In this document: positions 18,212 to 27,874 of the stretch, piece after piece
Numbering within the stretch: the first letter of the stretch is position 1
Layout: every line of letters starts with the position of its first letter
Source of the DNA: Nostoc sp. 'Peltigera membranacea cyanobiont' 210A
Lineage (GTDB): Bacteria > Cyanobacteriota > Cyanobacteriia > Cyanobacteriales > Nostocaceae
Direction of reading: 5' to 3'
Assembly (NCBI RefSeq): GCF_002246015.1
Contig: NZ_NOLJ01000007.1
Location: 248,487-312,486 of the forward strand
Length of the DNA stretch: 64,000 nucleotides
Made by a program: the position numbers and the translations under genes
Notes under the pieces: model-generated
Told to the model about the DNA's origin: nothing
What the model saw: the letters and a program-made list of their open reading frames with translations, nothing else
Database searches by the model: none

Positions 18212-20606
18212 TTAGTCATCATTCTTGATTGTGCCAACTCCTTGGTTATTATTAAATGTGGCATTTGCTGCACCATAGATATTGACAAAAAATGTTTCAT
18301 TGGGTTCAACTTTATTATCACCTCTGACGCCAATACTAATAACTTTGCTGGTTTCGCCATAGTCAAAAATAATTGTCCCCAGCCCAAAATTGTAATCCGA
18401 GTCAGATTCTTTAGCAGTACCATCACTCGTACTGTAATTTACAATCACCCGTTGATAAAATTCATTCGAGAGAGTGACGACAAAATTGGCATTAGTTATC
18501 ATTCCTGTTGTGCCTTCTTTGACTAATACATCTGCAATGCTAATGGTGGGGGGAGCATCATCATTTGTGATAGTAGCCACTCCCAAGCTATCAGTAATCG
18601 TAGTGTTTGTAGCGCCGAAGAGATTAACAGAAAATGTCTCGTTGGTTTCAGCTTTATTATCACCGATGACACCAATGCCAAGAGTTTTGGTGGTTTCGCC
18701 AGGATTGAAAACGATTGTCCCGGAAGCAGAGTTGTAATCAGAGTCAGAAGTTTTCGCAGTGCCATCACTAGTGTTGTAATTTACAGTAACCTGCTGTAAA
18801 CTCGGTGCGGAGAGAGTGACGATAAAGTTAGCATTAGTTGTTGTGCCTGTGTTACCTTCAGCAATTGAGACATCCGAGATACTGACAGTTGTTGGGTTGT
18901 CATCATCAATGATGGTAGCAACTCCTAAACTATCTGCGATCGCGGCATTTGTCGCGCCTGAAAGATTGACAGAAAATGTCTCGTTGGCTTCACTTTGGTT
19001 ATCGCCTATGACGCCAATACTAAGAGTTTTGCTAGTTTCGCCAGGAGCAAAAATAATCGTTCCTGAATCAGAGTTGTAATCAGAGTCAGCAATTTGGGCA
19101 GTGCCATCACTCGTGTTGTAATTTACAGTAACCTGCTGATAACTAGGATTGGAGAGACTGATAGTAAAGTTAGCATTACTTGTTGTGCCTATGTTACCTT
19201 CAGCAATTGAGACATCCGAGATGCTGATAGTTGGTTGGTTATCATCGTTGATGATAGTACCAACTCCTAAACTGTCTGCGATCGCGGCATTTGTTGCACC
19301 CAAAAGATTGACGGAAAATGTCTCGTCAGTTTCAAATTTGTTATCGCCTAGAACACCAATGCTAAGAGTTTTACTAGTTTCGCCAGGATTGAAAGTAATC
19401 GTTCCTAAAGCAGAGTTGTAATCAGAGTCAGCAGCATTAGCAGTACTATCACTCGTGTTGTAATTTACAGTAACCTGCTGAGAACTGGGATTAGAAAGAC
19501 TGATAGTAAAGTTAGCGTTAGTTGTTGTACCTGTGTTGTCTTCAGTAACAGAGACATCTGAGATAGTAATAGTTGGTTGGTTATCATCGTTGATGATGGT
19601 AGCAACTCCTAAACTATCTGCGATCGCGGCATTTGTTGCAGCCGAAAGATTGACAGAGAATGTCTCGTCAGTTTCAGTTTGGTTATCGCCGATGACGCCA
19701 ATACTAATAACTTTGCTCGTTTCCCCAGGATTGAAAGTAATTGTCCCTAAAGCAGAGTTGTAATCAGAGTCAGCAACTTGAGCAGTACCATCACTCGTGT
19801 TGTAATTTACAGTAATCTGTTGAGAACTAGGATTAGAAAGACTGATAGTAAAGTTAGCATTAGTTGTAGTAGCTGTATTGCCTTCAGTAACAGAGACATC
19901 TGAGATACTGATAGTTGGTTGGTTGTCATCATCAATGATGGTACTAACTGCTAAATTATCTGCGATCGCGGCATTTGTCGCAGCCGAAAGATTAACAGAA
20001 AATGTCTCGTTGGTTTCAGCTTTGTTATCACCGATGACACCAATGCTAATAACTTTGCTCGTTTCCCCAGGATTGAAAGTAATCGTCCCAGAAGCAGAGT
20101 TGTAATCAGAGTCAGCAACTTGAGCAGTACCATCACTCGTGTTGTAATTTACAGTAACTTGCTGATAACTAGGATTGGAGAGAGTGACGATAAAGTTAGC
20201 ATTAGTTGTTGTGCCTGTATTGCCTTCAGAAACTGAGACATCCGAGATGCTGATAGTTGGTTGGTTATCATCGTTGATGATGGTAGCAACTGCTAAACTA
20301 TCTGCGATCGTGGCATTTGTCGCACCCAAAAGATTGACAGAAAATGTCTCGTCAGTTTCAAATTTGTTATCGCCTAGAACACCAATGCTAAGAGTTTTAC
20401 TGGTTTCGCCAGGATTAAAAGTAATCGTCCCTAAAGCAGAATTGTAATCAGAGTCAGTAGCGTTAGCAGTGCCATCACTCGTGTTGTAATTTACAGTAAC
20501 CTGCTGAGAACTGGGATTAGAAAGACTGATAGTAAAGTTAGCGTTAGTTGTTGTACCTGTGTTGCCTTCAGTAACTGAGACATCTGAGATGCTGATAGTT
20601 GGTTGG
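18212..20606 (-). repeat. Seven 342-bp tandem repeats encoding Calx-beta domains
   Basis: A landmark GAGACATC(C/T)GAGAT recurs at exactly 342-base spacing (18868, 19210, 19552, 19894, 20236, 20578, with a diverged copy at 18526). Neighbouring copies are very similar at DNA level, which points to recent unequal recombination. Copy number is likely to vary between strains and may be misassembled from short reads. Confidence 0.9.
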
Positions 20607-23605
20607 CTATCATCGTTAATGATGTTTACTGTAGCCGAACTGTTAGTAATTGTGGAATTTGGCGCTCCAGTTATGAGGCTGGGGTTACTCAGGATAACAG
20701 TAATGTCTTCATTGAGTTCAAATATGTTGTCACCCAAAACATTAGCTGTAATTGTCTTTGTGGTTTCCCCAACAGCGAAGCTTAAAGTCCCAGATGCAGC
20801 AGTTCCTCCACCCGTAACCTGAATATTGCTATAGTCACTGCCAAAAGTTGCCGCACCACCAAAAGCATAATCTACGGTGCTAGCCACGCCAATACCACCA
20901 CTGCGAGTAGCCGTGAAGGTAATAGCTTGAGTACCGCTATTACCTTCAGTTAAAGTTGAAGTGGGAGTGGAAATTGCATATTGAATCGCATCATTAGCAG
21001 CAATAGTTAGAGTAGTTTCAGTTATTGTCCCCAAATCAGCCCCTGTTAGCGTGCCGAAGTTGAGTACAACTGTTTCTGCATTCTCAGGTAAATCGTCTGG
21101 GTTAATAGTAAAAGTAATTAGCTGTGTTAAATTTGCACCTGTTGCCCCAGCAGTAAAGGAGATGGTAGTGGGGGAAAAAGTGTAATCGTTGCCACTAGTC
21201 GCCGTACTACTGTTTTTGACGACAATAGGAATTGTGACAGCCGTTTCAGGAGAGGCATTTAAGGTAACAGAAATAGTTACTGTAGTGGCGGTACTATCTT
21301 CTGTTGTATTGTACGTAGCAGCACCAAAGTTGACTTTTGGAAGCACATATTCAAATGCTCCAATGTCAATTCTGCCGCTTTCAATACGGTTAAAATCTGT
21401 GCCGCGTTGGTCGGTATTTAAGCTACCATTGTAAGCCGGATCGCCAGCATTCCTGGCAGGACTGTTAAAGTATAGAGCATGAGTTTGTGTAGAACCACCG
21501 TAATCTCCTAACGGTTTGAGTCCGGGGTTGGGGTTAATAATATCTGTACCCGTACCCAAAGTCCCCGATATTTTACCAGCAATTTTGCCAATCAGGTTGT
21601 AAGCATTACCATTGAAGTTGCTACCATAGACATCGGGTGCATTATTACTTAAATCAATATTGCCAGCAATGATGCTATTGCTGATGCTCCAAGTACCAGC
21701 AGATCTATAAATGCCGCCACCATTACCTGTGTTATTGTTATCGCTATCAGCGGTGTTGCCAAATATAGTGCTATTACTTACGGTGCCACCGCCAGAATAG
21801 ATACCGCCGCCGTTGACTTTTACGGTGTTACTGGAAACAGTGCTATTAGTAAGTGTGGTAATGGTGCTGTAGATGCCGCCGCCATTAGTGTTCGCTGTGT
21901 TGCCAGAAATAGTGCTATTACTAGCTGTGACACTACTAGTGCTGTAGATGCCGCCGCCATTAGTGTTCGCTGTGTTGCCAGAAATAGTGCTATTACTAGC
22001 TGTGACACTACTAGTGCTGTAGATGCCTCCTCCAAGGGTCGCTATGTTGCCAGAAAGATTACTATTGCTGACTGTGACACTACTAGTGCTGTAAATGCCG
22101 CCACCGTTGCTACTGCCTGCATTTCCCTCAGTTATCTTCAATCCATCAATTGATAGCGAGGCACTAGCATTAAAAATACGGGAAGTATTGTTACCACTAA
22201 TGGTGAGTTTATTCGCCCCAGTTCCTTGAATGATCACTCCTTCAGTGATATTCAATTCCCCAGAAGTGAGGGTAATAGTGTCGGGGGTAGCATCACCGAA
22301 TATCCCAGTCGGATCAAAGATAATTGTCTCAATCCCTGGATCGTTATTGGCATTGATAAGAGCTTGCCTTAACGAGCCAGTACCACTGTCATTGATGTTA
22401 GTTACTATGTAGGTGGTGTTCTCTACTTTGATAGATACATCGTCAATGGCTAAACCATGATCGTTGCTTCCATCATCTATATCTTCCCAACGCAATATAA
22501 TCTCTTCACCGTTAGCAATTGGGGTCGCTAGATTAAATATTACAGGCGTTATAACAACTCGATTGGCAATCAAATTCCCATTCAGGGCACCCACGGTTGC
22601 AGTTGCAATTGGCCCGGTGAAATCTAGCGAGGTGACAGGCGTCCATGTTCCTGTTGTTAAACTTGTGATAGTTGACCCAGTTTGATAACTGAATTTCAAC
22701 TGTTGCTGTGATGTATTACCACCATTACGCCATTGTTCACCTGTGTAACTTACTTGCAACTTAGTAATTGCTAAACCTGTGTTGTTTTGGAGGCGCAACC
22801 CATAATAAATAGTTCCTGTAGTACCAGAAGCTAGAGAACCAAGTGCCCGGTCTGGGTTATTAGCACTACCAAAACTGTACAATCCACCTGTGTTATTACT
22901 GCCAGTACCAGGGCTGTAAGTTGTTCTCGTAGAATACCAGCCCGAAATAGTTGAATCATTAACCCAAGCTGGTGTTCCAGAAATAGCTAATGAGTTAAAG
23001 TTTTGAGAGTATGTGCCAGTAAAAGTAGCTGGCAAAATCGATTGGTAAGCCTGTATTACTTCAGGTCGAAATGCCAGGGAAGCCTCAATTTTCCCTGTCT
23101 TCACTTCTAAATCCCAGTCGCCACCTAAAGCTGCACTTCCGGTTTTGTCAGTGGAAGCGGCAACATCTGCTCCAGTAATTTGGCTAATCTGCTGTACAAA
23201 TTTTGTGCCTTCACCGCTGGCTACATCACAGCCATAAAGTAGGATGTCAGCTTTATCAGTTAAAGCACTTGCCCACTTTTGTAACTGATTTTTGTAGCTA
23301 TCCAGATTGCTAAGGTTGAAGTTGATTGACCCTAGTTGCAAACTCCCCACACTTCCGTGGGAAACAATGTGAATTGATTGAACTGAATTGGATTGACGTT
23401 TTGCTAGAAAGTCGGTGATTTGTGCTAACCCGTCTCTATTGGCATCAAGAATAACAACTTCACTACCGAGTGTGATACCAGCCATTAAGCTTTGGTAATC
23501 TATAACTTTTGGATCTATAAAAACAATATTTGTGCTTGCATCTATTAATTTTATAGTAGACTTGTTTCTGGTTTTAGGATGATAATTTTCTGGCTGTTTT
23601 ATCAT
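18212..23605 (-). CDS. Giant DUF4347 / beta-helix / Calx-beta repeat protein
   Basis: This is a 1797-residue, probably extracellular adhesin-like protein. Order: DUF4347 domain about 27-190 (FIDPKVIDYQSLMAG, VSHGSVGSLQLG, DILLYGCDVASGE), a lectin-like or choice-of-anchor region about 195-395, a beta-helix region about 398-740 beginning NINDSGTGSLRQALINAN with GGGIYSTSSVT repeats, then nine Calx-beta units to the C-terminus. The last seven are regular 114-residue copies ending in INDD-type motifs and carrying Asp/Glu Ca-binding positions. There is no classical signal peptide; DUF4347 proteins in cyanobacteria typically have this large repeat-rich architecture. AAGGAA precedes the ATG at 23605. 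The function is inferred as Ca-dependent adhesion or surface structure. It stands alone. Confidence 0.88.
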   Translation of the reverse strand: MIKQPENYHPKTRNKSTIKLIDASTNIVFIDPKVIDYQSLMAGITLGSEVVILDANRDGLAQITDFLAKRQSNSVQSIHIVSHGSVGSLQLGSINFNLSNLDSYKNQLQKWASALTDKADILLYGCDVASGEGTKFVQQISQITGADVAASTDKTGSAALGGDWDLEVKTGKIEASLAFRPEVIQAYQSILPATFTGTYSQNFNSLAISGTPAWVNDSTISGWYSTRTTYSPGTGSNNTGGLYSFGSANNPDRALGSLASGTTGTIYYGLRLQNNTGLAITKLQVSYTGEQWRNGGNTSQQQLKFSYQTGSTITSLTTGTWTPVTSLDFTGPIATATVGALNGNLIANRVVITPVIFNLATPIANGEEIILRWEDIDDGSNDHGLAIDDVSIKVENTTYIVTNINDSGTGSLRQALINANNDPGIETIIFDPTGIFGDATPDTITLTSGELNITEGVIIQGTGANKLTISGNNTSRIFNASASLSIDGLKITEGNAGSSNGGGIYSTSSVTVSNSNLSGNIATLGGGIYSTSSVTASNSTISGNTANTNGGGIYSTSSVTASNSTISGNTANTNGGGIYSTITTLTNSTVSSNTVKVNGGGIYSGGGTVSNSTIFGNTADSDNNNTGNGGGIYRSAGTWSISNSIIAGNIDLSNNAPDVYGSNFNGNAYNLIGKIAGKISGTLGTGTDIINPNPGLKPLGDYGGSTQTHALYFNSPARNAGDPAYNGSLNTDQRGTDFNRIESGRIDIGAFEYVLPKVNFGAATYNTTEDSTATTVTISVTLNASPETAVTIPIVVKNSSTATSGNDYTFSPTTISFTAGATGANLTQLITFTINPDDLPENAETVVLNFGTLTGADLGTITETTLTIAANDAIQYAISTPTSTLTEGNSGTQAITFTATRSGGIGVASTVDYAFGGAATFGSDYSNIQVTGGGTAASGTLSFAVGETTKTITANVLGDNIFELNEDITVILSNPSLITGAPNSTITNSSATVNIINDDSQPTISISDVSVTEGNTGTTTNANFTISLSNPSSQQVTVNYNTSDGTANATDSDYNSALGTITFNPGETSKTLSIGVLGDNKFETDETFSVNLLGATNATIADSLAVATIINDDNQPTISISDVSVSEGNTGTTTNANFIVTLSNPSYQQVTVNYNTSDGTAQVADSDYNSASGTITFNPGETSKVISIGVIGDNKAETNETFSVNLSAATNAAIADNLAVSTIIDDDNQPTISISDVSVTEGNTATTTNANFTISLSNPSSQQITVNYNTSDGTAQVADSDYNSALGTITFNPGETSKVISIGVIGDNQTETDETFSVNLSAATNAAIADSLGVATIINDDNQPTITISDVSVTEDNTGTTTNANFTISLSNPSSQQVTVNYNTSDSTANAADSDYNSALGTITFNPGETSKTLSIGVLGDNKFETDETFSVNLLGATNAAIADSLGVGTIINDDNQPTISISDVSIAEGNIGTTSNANFTISLSNPSYQQVTVNYNTSDGTAQIADSDYNSDSGTIIFAPGETSKTLSIGVIGDNQSEANETFSVNLSGATNAAIADSLGVATIIDDDNPTTVSISDVSIAEGNTGTTTNANFIVTLSAPSLQQVTVNYNTSDGTAKTSDSDYNSASGTIVFNPGETTKTLGIGVIGDNKAETNETFSVNLFGATNTTITDSLGVATITNDDAPPTISIADVLVKEGTTGMITNANFVVTLSNEFYQRVIVNYSTSDGTAKESDSDYNFGLGTIIFDYGETSKVISIGVRGDNKVEPNETFFVNIYGAANATFNNNQGVGTIKNDD
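21864..22013 (-). repeat. Two identical 75-bp tandem repeats in the beta-helix region
   Basis: Units starting at 21864 and 21939 are identical by eye over 75 bases and each encodes one 25-residue coil (GGGIYSTSSVTASNSTISGN plus TANTN). A third, diverged unit follows at 22014. Confidence 0.85.
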
Positions 23606-24124
23606 AATTATTATTCCTTAAATACAATTTATGAGCTTTGTCTTAGTAATATTTATCGTGCAGAACAAAATAGAAAGTGAATGACTCTGCATTCGCTTTC
23701 ATTCCCAAATTAAATCGGTAATTAAACCTTTTATCTAATGAGACAAAACCGCGATATTTTTAGTTTTTATATAAGCAAGCACGCCTTGAGTAAAGTTAGC
23801 TGTTTTTTTTATCACAGCTTTTGTTTATAGCAATTTATACTAAGCCTAGTGACAATACAACTGCATTTTTACTTAAATAACGATGGAGAGATTGATTGAA
23901 ATTTGAGTATATCTAGCTTTATTAACAGTTCTGGTACTACCAATCCTTTTTGGATAGCTAAAACTGTGGTCTGGATGCGATCGCCTACTTCTAATTTGGT
24001 ACAAGATACTATAGGCAGGAACCTTGATGAAAAACTATATTTGGTAAGTAGACCTATAAATTTTGCTTGCTTACCTGCATCAAGCGGAGTACTTTAGATA
24101 CTCATGTAACATAAAATTCCGCTT
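23606..24124. other. Intergenic region upstream of the giant protein gene
   Basis: This AT-rich region between two divergent genes contains a probable regulator-gene remnant (23930-24000) and no intact gene. It must hold the promoters of both flanking genes. Confidence 0.5.
23930..24000 (-). pseudogene. Possible remnant of a LuxR/NarL response regulator
   Basis: Translation of the minus strand gives TKLEVGDRIQTTVLAIQKGL followed by VVPEL, which resembles the C-terminal end of NarL/FixJ-type response regulators (recognition helix end, KLEVGDRTQA, AIQKGLV). Neither the rest of the HTH nor a receiver domain can be found upstream. It is therefore a short relic at best, judged by motif resemblance only. 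Confidence 0.35.
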
Positions 24125-25252
24125 ATGCGCCTGACTTCACTGGATGTTTTTCGCGGCATTACCATTGCTGGAATGATTCTCGTTAATATGGCGGGTGTCG
24201 CAGATGATGTATATCCTCCCTTAGCCCACGCCGATTGGCACGGCTGCACACCAACGGACTTGGTATTTCCCTTCTTTCTCTTCATTGTCGGTGTAGCGAT
24301 GACTTTCTCGCTGTCAAAATACAGCGAAGGCAATAAACCAACCTCAGTTGTTTACTGGCGGATATTACGCCGCGCCGCCATTCTATTTGCTTTCGGTTTA
24401 CTACTAAATGGCTTTTGGAATCAAGGTATTTGGACTTTTGATTTGAGTAGTATCCGCATTATGGGAGTGTTGCAGCGCATCAGCCTTACCTATCTGCTGG
24501 CTTCTCTAGCTGTTCTCAACCTTCCGCGCAAAGGTCAATGGATATTAGCAGCAGTTCTACTCATTGGCTACTGGCTAACGATGATATATGTAGCAGTGCC
24601 AGAATATGGTGCGGGAGTTTTGACGCGAGAAGGTAATTTCGGCGCTTATGTTGACCGCCTGATTATTCCCAAAGCACATTTATACAAGGGTGATGGTTTC
24701 AACTTTATGGGAGATCCAGAAGGCCTTTTCAGTACTATTCCCGCGATAGTAAGCGTCCTCGCTGGCTACTTCACAGGTCAATGGATACGCAGTCAACCTG
24801 TACAGTCACGTACAAGTATCGGTTTAGGATTATTTGGAGTCGGTTGCTTAATTATCGGTTGGGCATGGGGGTGGACATTCCCAATTAACAAAAAGTTGTG
24901 GACAAGTTCTTATGTAGTATTTACAACAGGTTGGGCGTTACTATTACTAGCAGCTTGTTATGAACTTATCGAAGTACGGCTGATGCGTCGCTGGAGTAAA
25001 CCTTTTGAAATTATGGGCTTAAATGCGATCGCTCTTTTCGTTGCATCGGTTTTGTTAATTAAAATTTTAGTCAAAACTACTATTGGTACTGGCAAAGACG
25101 CTCCCAGTACCTACAATTGGATTTACCAGAATTTTTTCGCATCTTGGGCGGGAGTGCTGAATGGTTCCCTGTTATTTGCCTTAGTCACCGTGTTGTTGTG
25201 GTGGGCTGTTGGTTTTCTGATGTATCGGCAACGCTGGTTTCTGAAAGTATAA
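24125..25252 (+). CDS. HGSNAT/NagX-type membrane acyltransferase family protein
   Basis: This 375-residue protein has about ten transmembrane helices. The N-terminus RLTSLDVFRGITIAGMILVN and the segment DLVFPFFLFIVGVAMTFSLS are diagnostic of the DUF5009/DUF1624 group related to heparan-alpha-glucosaminide N-acetyltransferase and NagX. Such proteins transfer acetyl groups from cytoplasmic acetyl-CoA to sugars across the membrane; the bacterial substrates are mostly unknown. The conserved His in HADWHGCTPTD matches the family's catalytic loop. The ATG at 24125 sits 4 bases into the family-conserved start. No operon partner is present. Confidence 0.85.
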   Translation: MRLTSLDVFRGITIAGMILVNMAGVADDVYPPLAHADWHGCTPTDLVFPFFLFIVGVAMTFSLSKYSEGNKPTSVVYWRILRRAAILFAFGLLLNGFWNQGIWTFDLSSIRIMGVLQRISLTYLLASLAVLNLPRKGQWILAAVLLIGYWLTMIYVAVPEYGAGVLTREGNFGAYVDRLIIPKAHLYKGDGFNFMGDPEGLFSTIPAIVSVLAGYFTGQWIRSQPVQSRTSIGLGLFGVGCLIIGWAWGWTFPINKKLWTSSYVVFTTGWALLLLAACYELIEVRLMRRWSKPFEIMGLNAIALFVASVLLIKILVKTTIGTGKDAPSTYNWIYQNFFASWAGVLNGSLLFALVTVLLWWAVGFLMYRQRWFLKV

Positions 25253-25517
25253 AAAAGATTTTTGTTCTTATTTACGTTTTAGTGTTTGTAATGTTACAAC
25301 AGGTGTTAAGTGATAGATTTATAACACTTTAGGAACAAAGGCAATCGCAACTTTATCAATATTATTGGCGCGTTAATCTGCGCTTTCTTTAGCGAACTCA
25401 CTTAATTCCTGATATTGTTTCTAACGGCAGAAGCGTCTACAGACTTATCTGTGCGTTTAAAATTCTTATTTCTTCTAATTCACTAAATTAATCCATAGAA
25501 AAATTGTGAGGTAATCG

Positions 25518-26222
25518 ATGCGTCGCATAAATTTTTGGGTATTTTTGCCAATTACCTTAATATTTGGCTGCTCAGATCAACTGTTTCAATCTAACCCGTC
25601 TGTAGCCAACTCTAACCCAGCAGTAGTTGAACAAACTAGTCCAACTTTATTAGCAAAAGCGAGTTACCTTTCATCGTTAGAACAACAGGTAATTGTTGAA
25701 ACAAATAAGGTAAGAACAAATCCTAAAGCATACCTCCCAATTCTGGAAAACTATAGAAAGCGCTTTGAGGGGAACCGAGTCAAAATTTCTAATAATACTT
25801 ATCTGCGAACTCAAGAAGGAGTTAAAGCAGTTGATGAGGCGATCGCATTTCTCAAATCAGCACGTCCTATAGGAGCATTGAGTGCATCTAAAGGTATGTC
25901 TTTAGGAGCAAAAGACCACGTAAAAGACCAAGGCCCAAAAGGTGCTATAGGTCACGATGGTAGTGATGGTAGCAACCCATTTACTCGCATCAACCGCTAT
26001 GGTACATGGCAAACAACCGCAGGCGAAAATATCAGTTATGGGCCAAACAGCGCTCAAGATATCGTTATGCAGTTAATTATTGATGATGGTGTGCGCGATC
26101 GCGGCCATCGAAAAAACATTTTTAATGGTGCTTTTAAAGTCTCTGGTGTTGCTTATGGAACTCACAAATCATATAGAACAATCTGCGTGATTGACTACGC
26201 TGGGGGGTATAGGGAAAAATAA
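25518..26222 (+). CDS. CAP-domain (SCP-like) lipoprotein
   Basis: This 234-residue protein has a short signal peptide and lipobox-like IFGC (Cys18), so it is probably anchored in a membrane facing the periplasm. The CAP domain runs from about 55 to 230: [56 protein letters not shown] and [19 protein letters not shown]. His of GHDG, Glu of GENIS and His of GHRKNIF form the conserved CAP pocket. The function of bacterial CAP proteins is generally unresolved. It is convergent with the carotenoid oxygenase gene and shares a bidirectional hairpin with it. Confidence 0.88.
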   Translation: MRRINFWVFLPITLIFGCSDQLFQSNPSVANSNPAVVEQTSPTLLAKASYLSSLEQQVIVETNKVRTNPKAYLPILENYRKRFEGNRVKISNNTYLRTQEGVKAVDEAIAFLKSARPIGALSASKGMSLGAKDHVKDQGPKGAIGHDGSDGSNPFTRINRYGTWQTTAGENISYGPNSAQDIVMQLIIDDGVRDRGHRKNIFNGAFKVSGVAYGTHKSYRTICVIDYAGGYREK

Positions 26223-26304
26223 TTTGCGATCGGCAATAGAGAGGATTCTACCTGGAGATTAGAAATCGCGGTTACACAAAGCAAGTTCACCTGCCAAAGA
26301 ATTT

Positions 26305-26326
26305 GAAACCCGCCTAAGCGGGTTTC
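26305..26326. terminator. Bidirectional terminator hairpin
   Basis: GAAACCCGC (26305-26313) pairs perfectly with GCGGGTTTC (26318-26326) around a CTAA loop. It is located between the convergent CAP and carotenoid oxygenase genes. The flank CGTCTGTGTAGACGCGATTT resembles the sequence after hairpins at 33731 and 59196. Confidence 0.65.
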
Positions 26327-26360
26327 GTCTGTGTAGACGCGATTTCTAACTACCCATTTG

Positions 26361-27743
26361 CTATTCTTTGGCAAACCAAGCACCATGAAACCCATAAGGC
26401 ACTCGTTGGGGAATTATCACCCGCGCTACAGGTTTAGCCATCACATCTTGAGCATTCAGCACTACTAATTCTGAAGTGTTTGAATTCTCATCGTGGACGA
26501 AAGTCATCAGCCAACCATCATCCTCAGCCGTTGCACCAGGACGCGGCGCAAACACAGTTTCACCGCTATAGCGTCCCTGTCCAAATTCATGTATTTGGGA
26601 TTTTCCATTGCTGAAGTCGTATTTGATGATACCGTCAAATAAAGGTACGGGACTGTTTGCCGCTTTGTTAGTGTAGCCATATCGGTTTTGTCGCCCCAAT
26701 CGGTTTTCGTTGACGCGGGGAAATTCCGAAGCGACATCATCCAGCATTTCTTCACGTACTGTCCCCGTGCTGAGGTTAAATCGCCAGCGATGCAAACGGG
26801 GAATATTTGCGTTTGGATCGGGTTGCGAATCATCAGAACTCAAAACAGTTGTAGAACTCATGCGACACGCAATCAGCACTACTTCGTCTCCCTCTTCGTA
26901 AGCGTTGAGGGTATGAAAGACGTAGCAAGCAGGACTTTCAAACCAGCGGATATTACTGTTGTCACCGTGACGTGGTACGATACCGAAACGACTAGAGCGA
27001 TCGCGCTCAAACATCATTATAGGTTCTCCCCGTTGCGATCTCTCTGGGTTAAAAGTCAGTGGCAAATCCATGAAAATTGTGTAGTTTTCAGTGATGGCAA
27101 AATCGTGCATCATCACGCCTATTGGCAGTTCAATTGGCACTGTCCGCAACAATTCGCCTTGTGCTGAGACCACACTATATTTCAGATACGGTGGCGCAAA
27201 CAGAGAATAGCCAAAGAAGATCATTTCCCCTGTAACGGGGTCTACCTTGGGATGCGCTGTGAAGGCAGAAACCAGCTTGCCATTGTAGGTGTACTCGCCA
27301 ATGCTTTCTAATTCAGGCAGTTTAATGGCATGAGGTTTACCTCCCTCGTTCAGCGCCAACATTTGACCAGCGTGCCACACTAAGGCAGTATTGGCAGTAT
27401 TTTTGTAAGCACCGTAAGGATTATCCATCTGTGGTGGTTCTAACAACCCACTCCAGATAGCTTTACCCGCTTCTCGTTCTTTTTTCCATCCGGCTGTCTG
27501 GACATAGCGGTTACGATAAGTGGCTATGCCGTTGCTAATTTGCACACCATGCAACATCCCATCCCCATCAAACCAATGATATTGAGCGATAGGCGTCCAT
27601 TGAGGGTTAGGGCCATTCCGCACAAACATCCCTGATAGGTCAAGCGGTAATTCACCGATGACTGGCAATTTGTCGGTGGTAATTTCTTCATGGACTGGAG
27701 CAAAATTGCCATCGAGATAGGGATTGACTGCTATTGTTACCAT
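26361..27743 (-). CDS. Carotenoid cleavage oxygenase
   Basis: This is an iron(II) dioxygenase that cleaves carotenoid or apocarotenoid polyenes, 460 residues from the ATG at 27743. The four Fe-binding His are His164 (FTAHPKVD), His213 (VMMHDFAIT), His277 (YVFHTLNAY) and His453 (YGFHGAWF), in the canonical propeller positions. The substrate motif region FVRNGPNPQW near the N-terminus is typical. The frame is open as far as 27878, overlapping the upstream RND gene, but MVTIAVNPYLDGNFAPVHEE is the natural family start. It is similar to the Nostoc carotenoid dioxygenases; exact substrate and cleavage site cannot be read from sequence. It lies 131 bases downstream of the RND pump genes on the same strand and may be cotranscribed. 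Confidence 0.93.
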   Translation of the reverse strand: MVTIAVNPYLDGNFAPVHEEITTDKLPVIGELPLDLSGMFVRNGPNPQWTPIAQYHWFDGDGMLHGVQISNGIATYRNRYVQTAGWKKEREAGKAIWSGLLEPPQMDNPYGAYKNTANTALVWHAGQMLALNEGGKPHAIKLPELESIGEYTYNGKLVSAFTAHPKVDPVTGEMIFFGYSLFAPPYLKYSVVSAQGELLRTVPIELPIGVMMHDFAITENYTIFMDLPLTFNPERSQRGEPIMMFERDRSSRFGIVPRHGDNSNIRWFESPACYVFHTLNAYEEGDEVVLIACRMSSTTVLSSDDSQPDPNANIPRLHRWRFNLSTGTVREEMLDDVASEFPRVNENRLGRQNRYGYTNKAANSPVPLFDGIIKYDFSNGKSQIHEFGQGRYSGETVFAPRPGATAEDDGWLMTFVHDENSNTSELVVLNAQDVMAKPVARVIIPQRVPYGFHGAWFAKE

Positions 27744-27874
27744 TGTCTTGATTTCAGCGTACATTCGTACTATACATTCTGGTTTGTTATCATGCCCACA
27801 TGGAAATTTTGAGGGCCTTGTAGAATTTTTGCAAGTCCCTAAATTCATTTGCTTCAATCGATAACGAAAGATAA

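Noticed and set aside
23903-24097. 64-codon plus-strand frame
   Set aside because: The opposite strand gives the more meaningful LuxR-like peptide, and the plus frame has no homology pattern or ribosome site.
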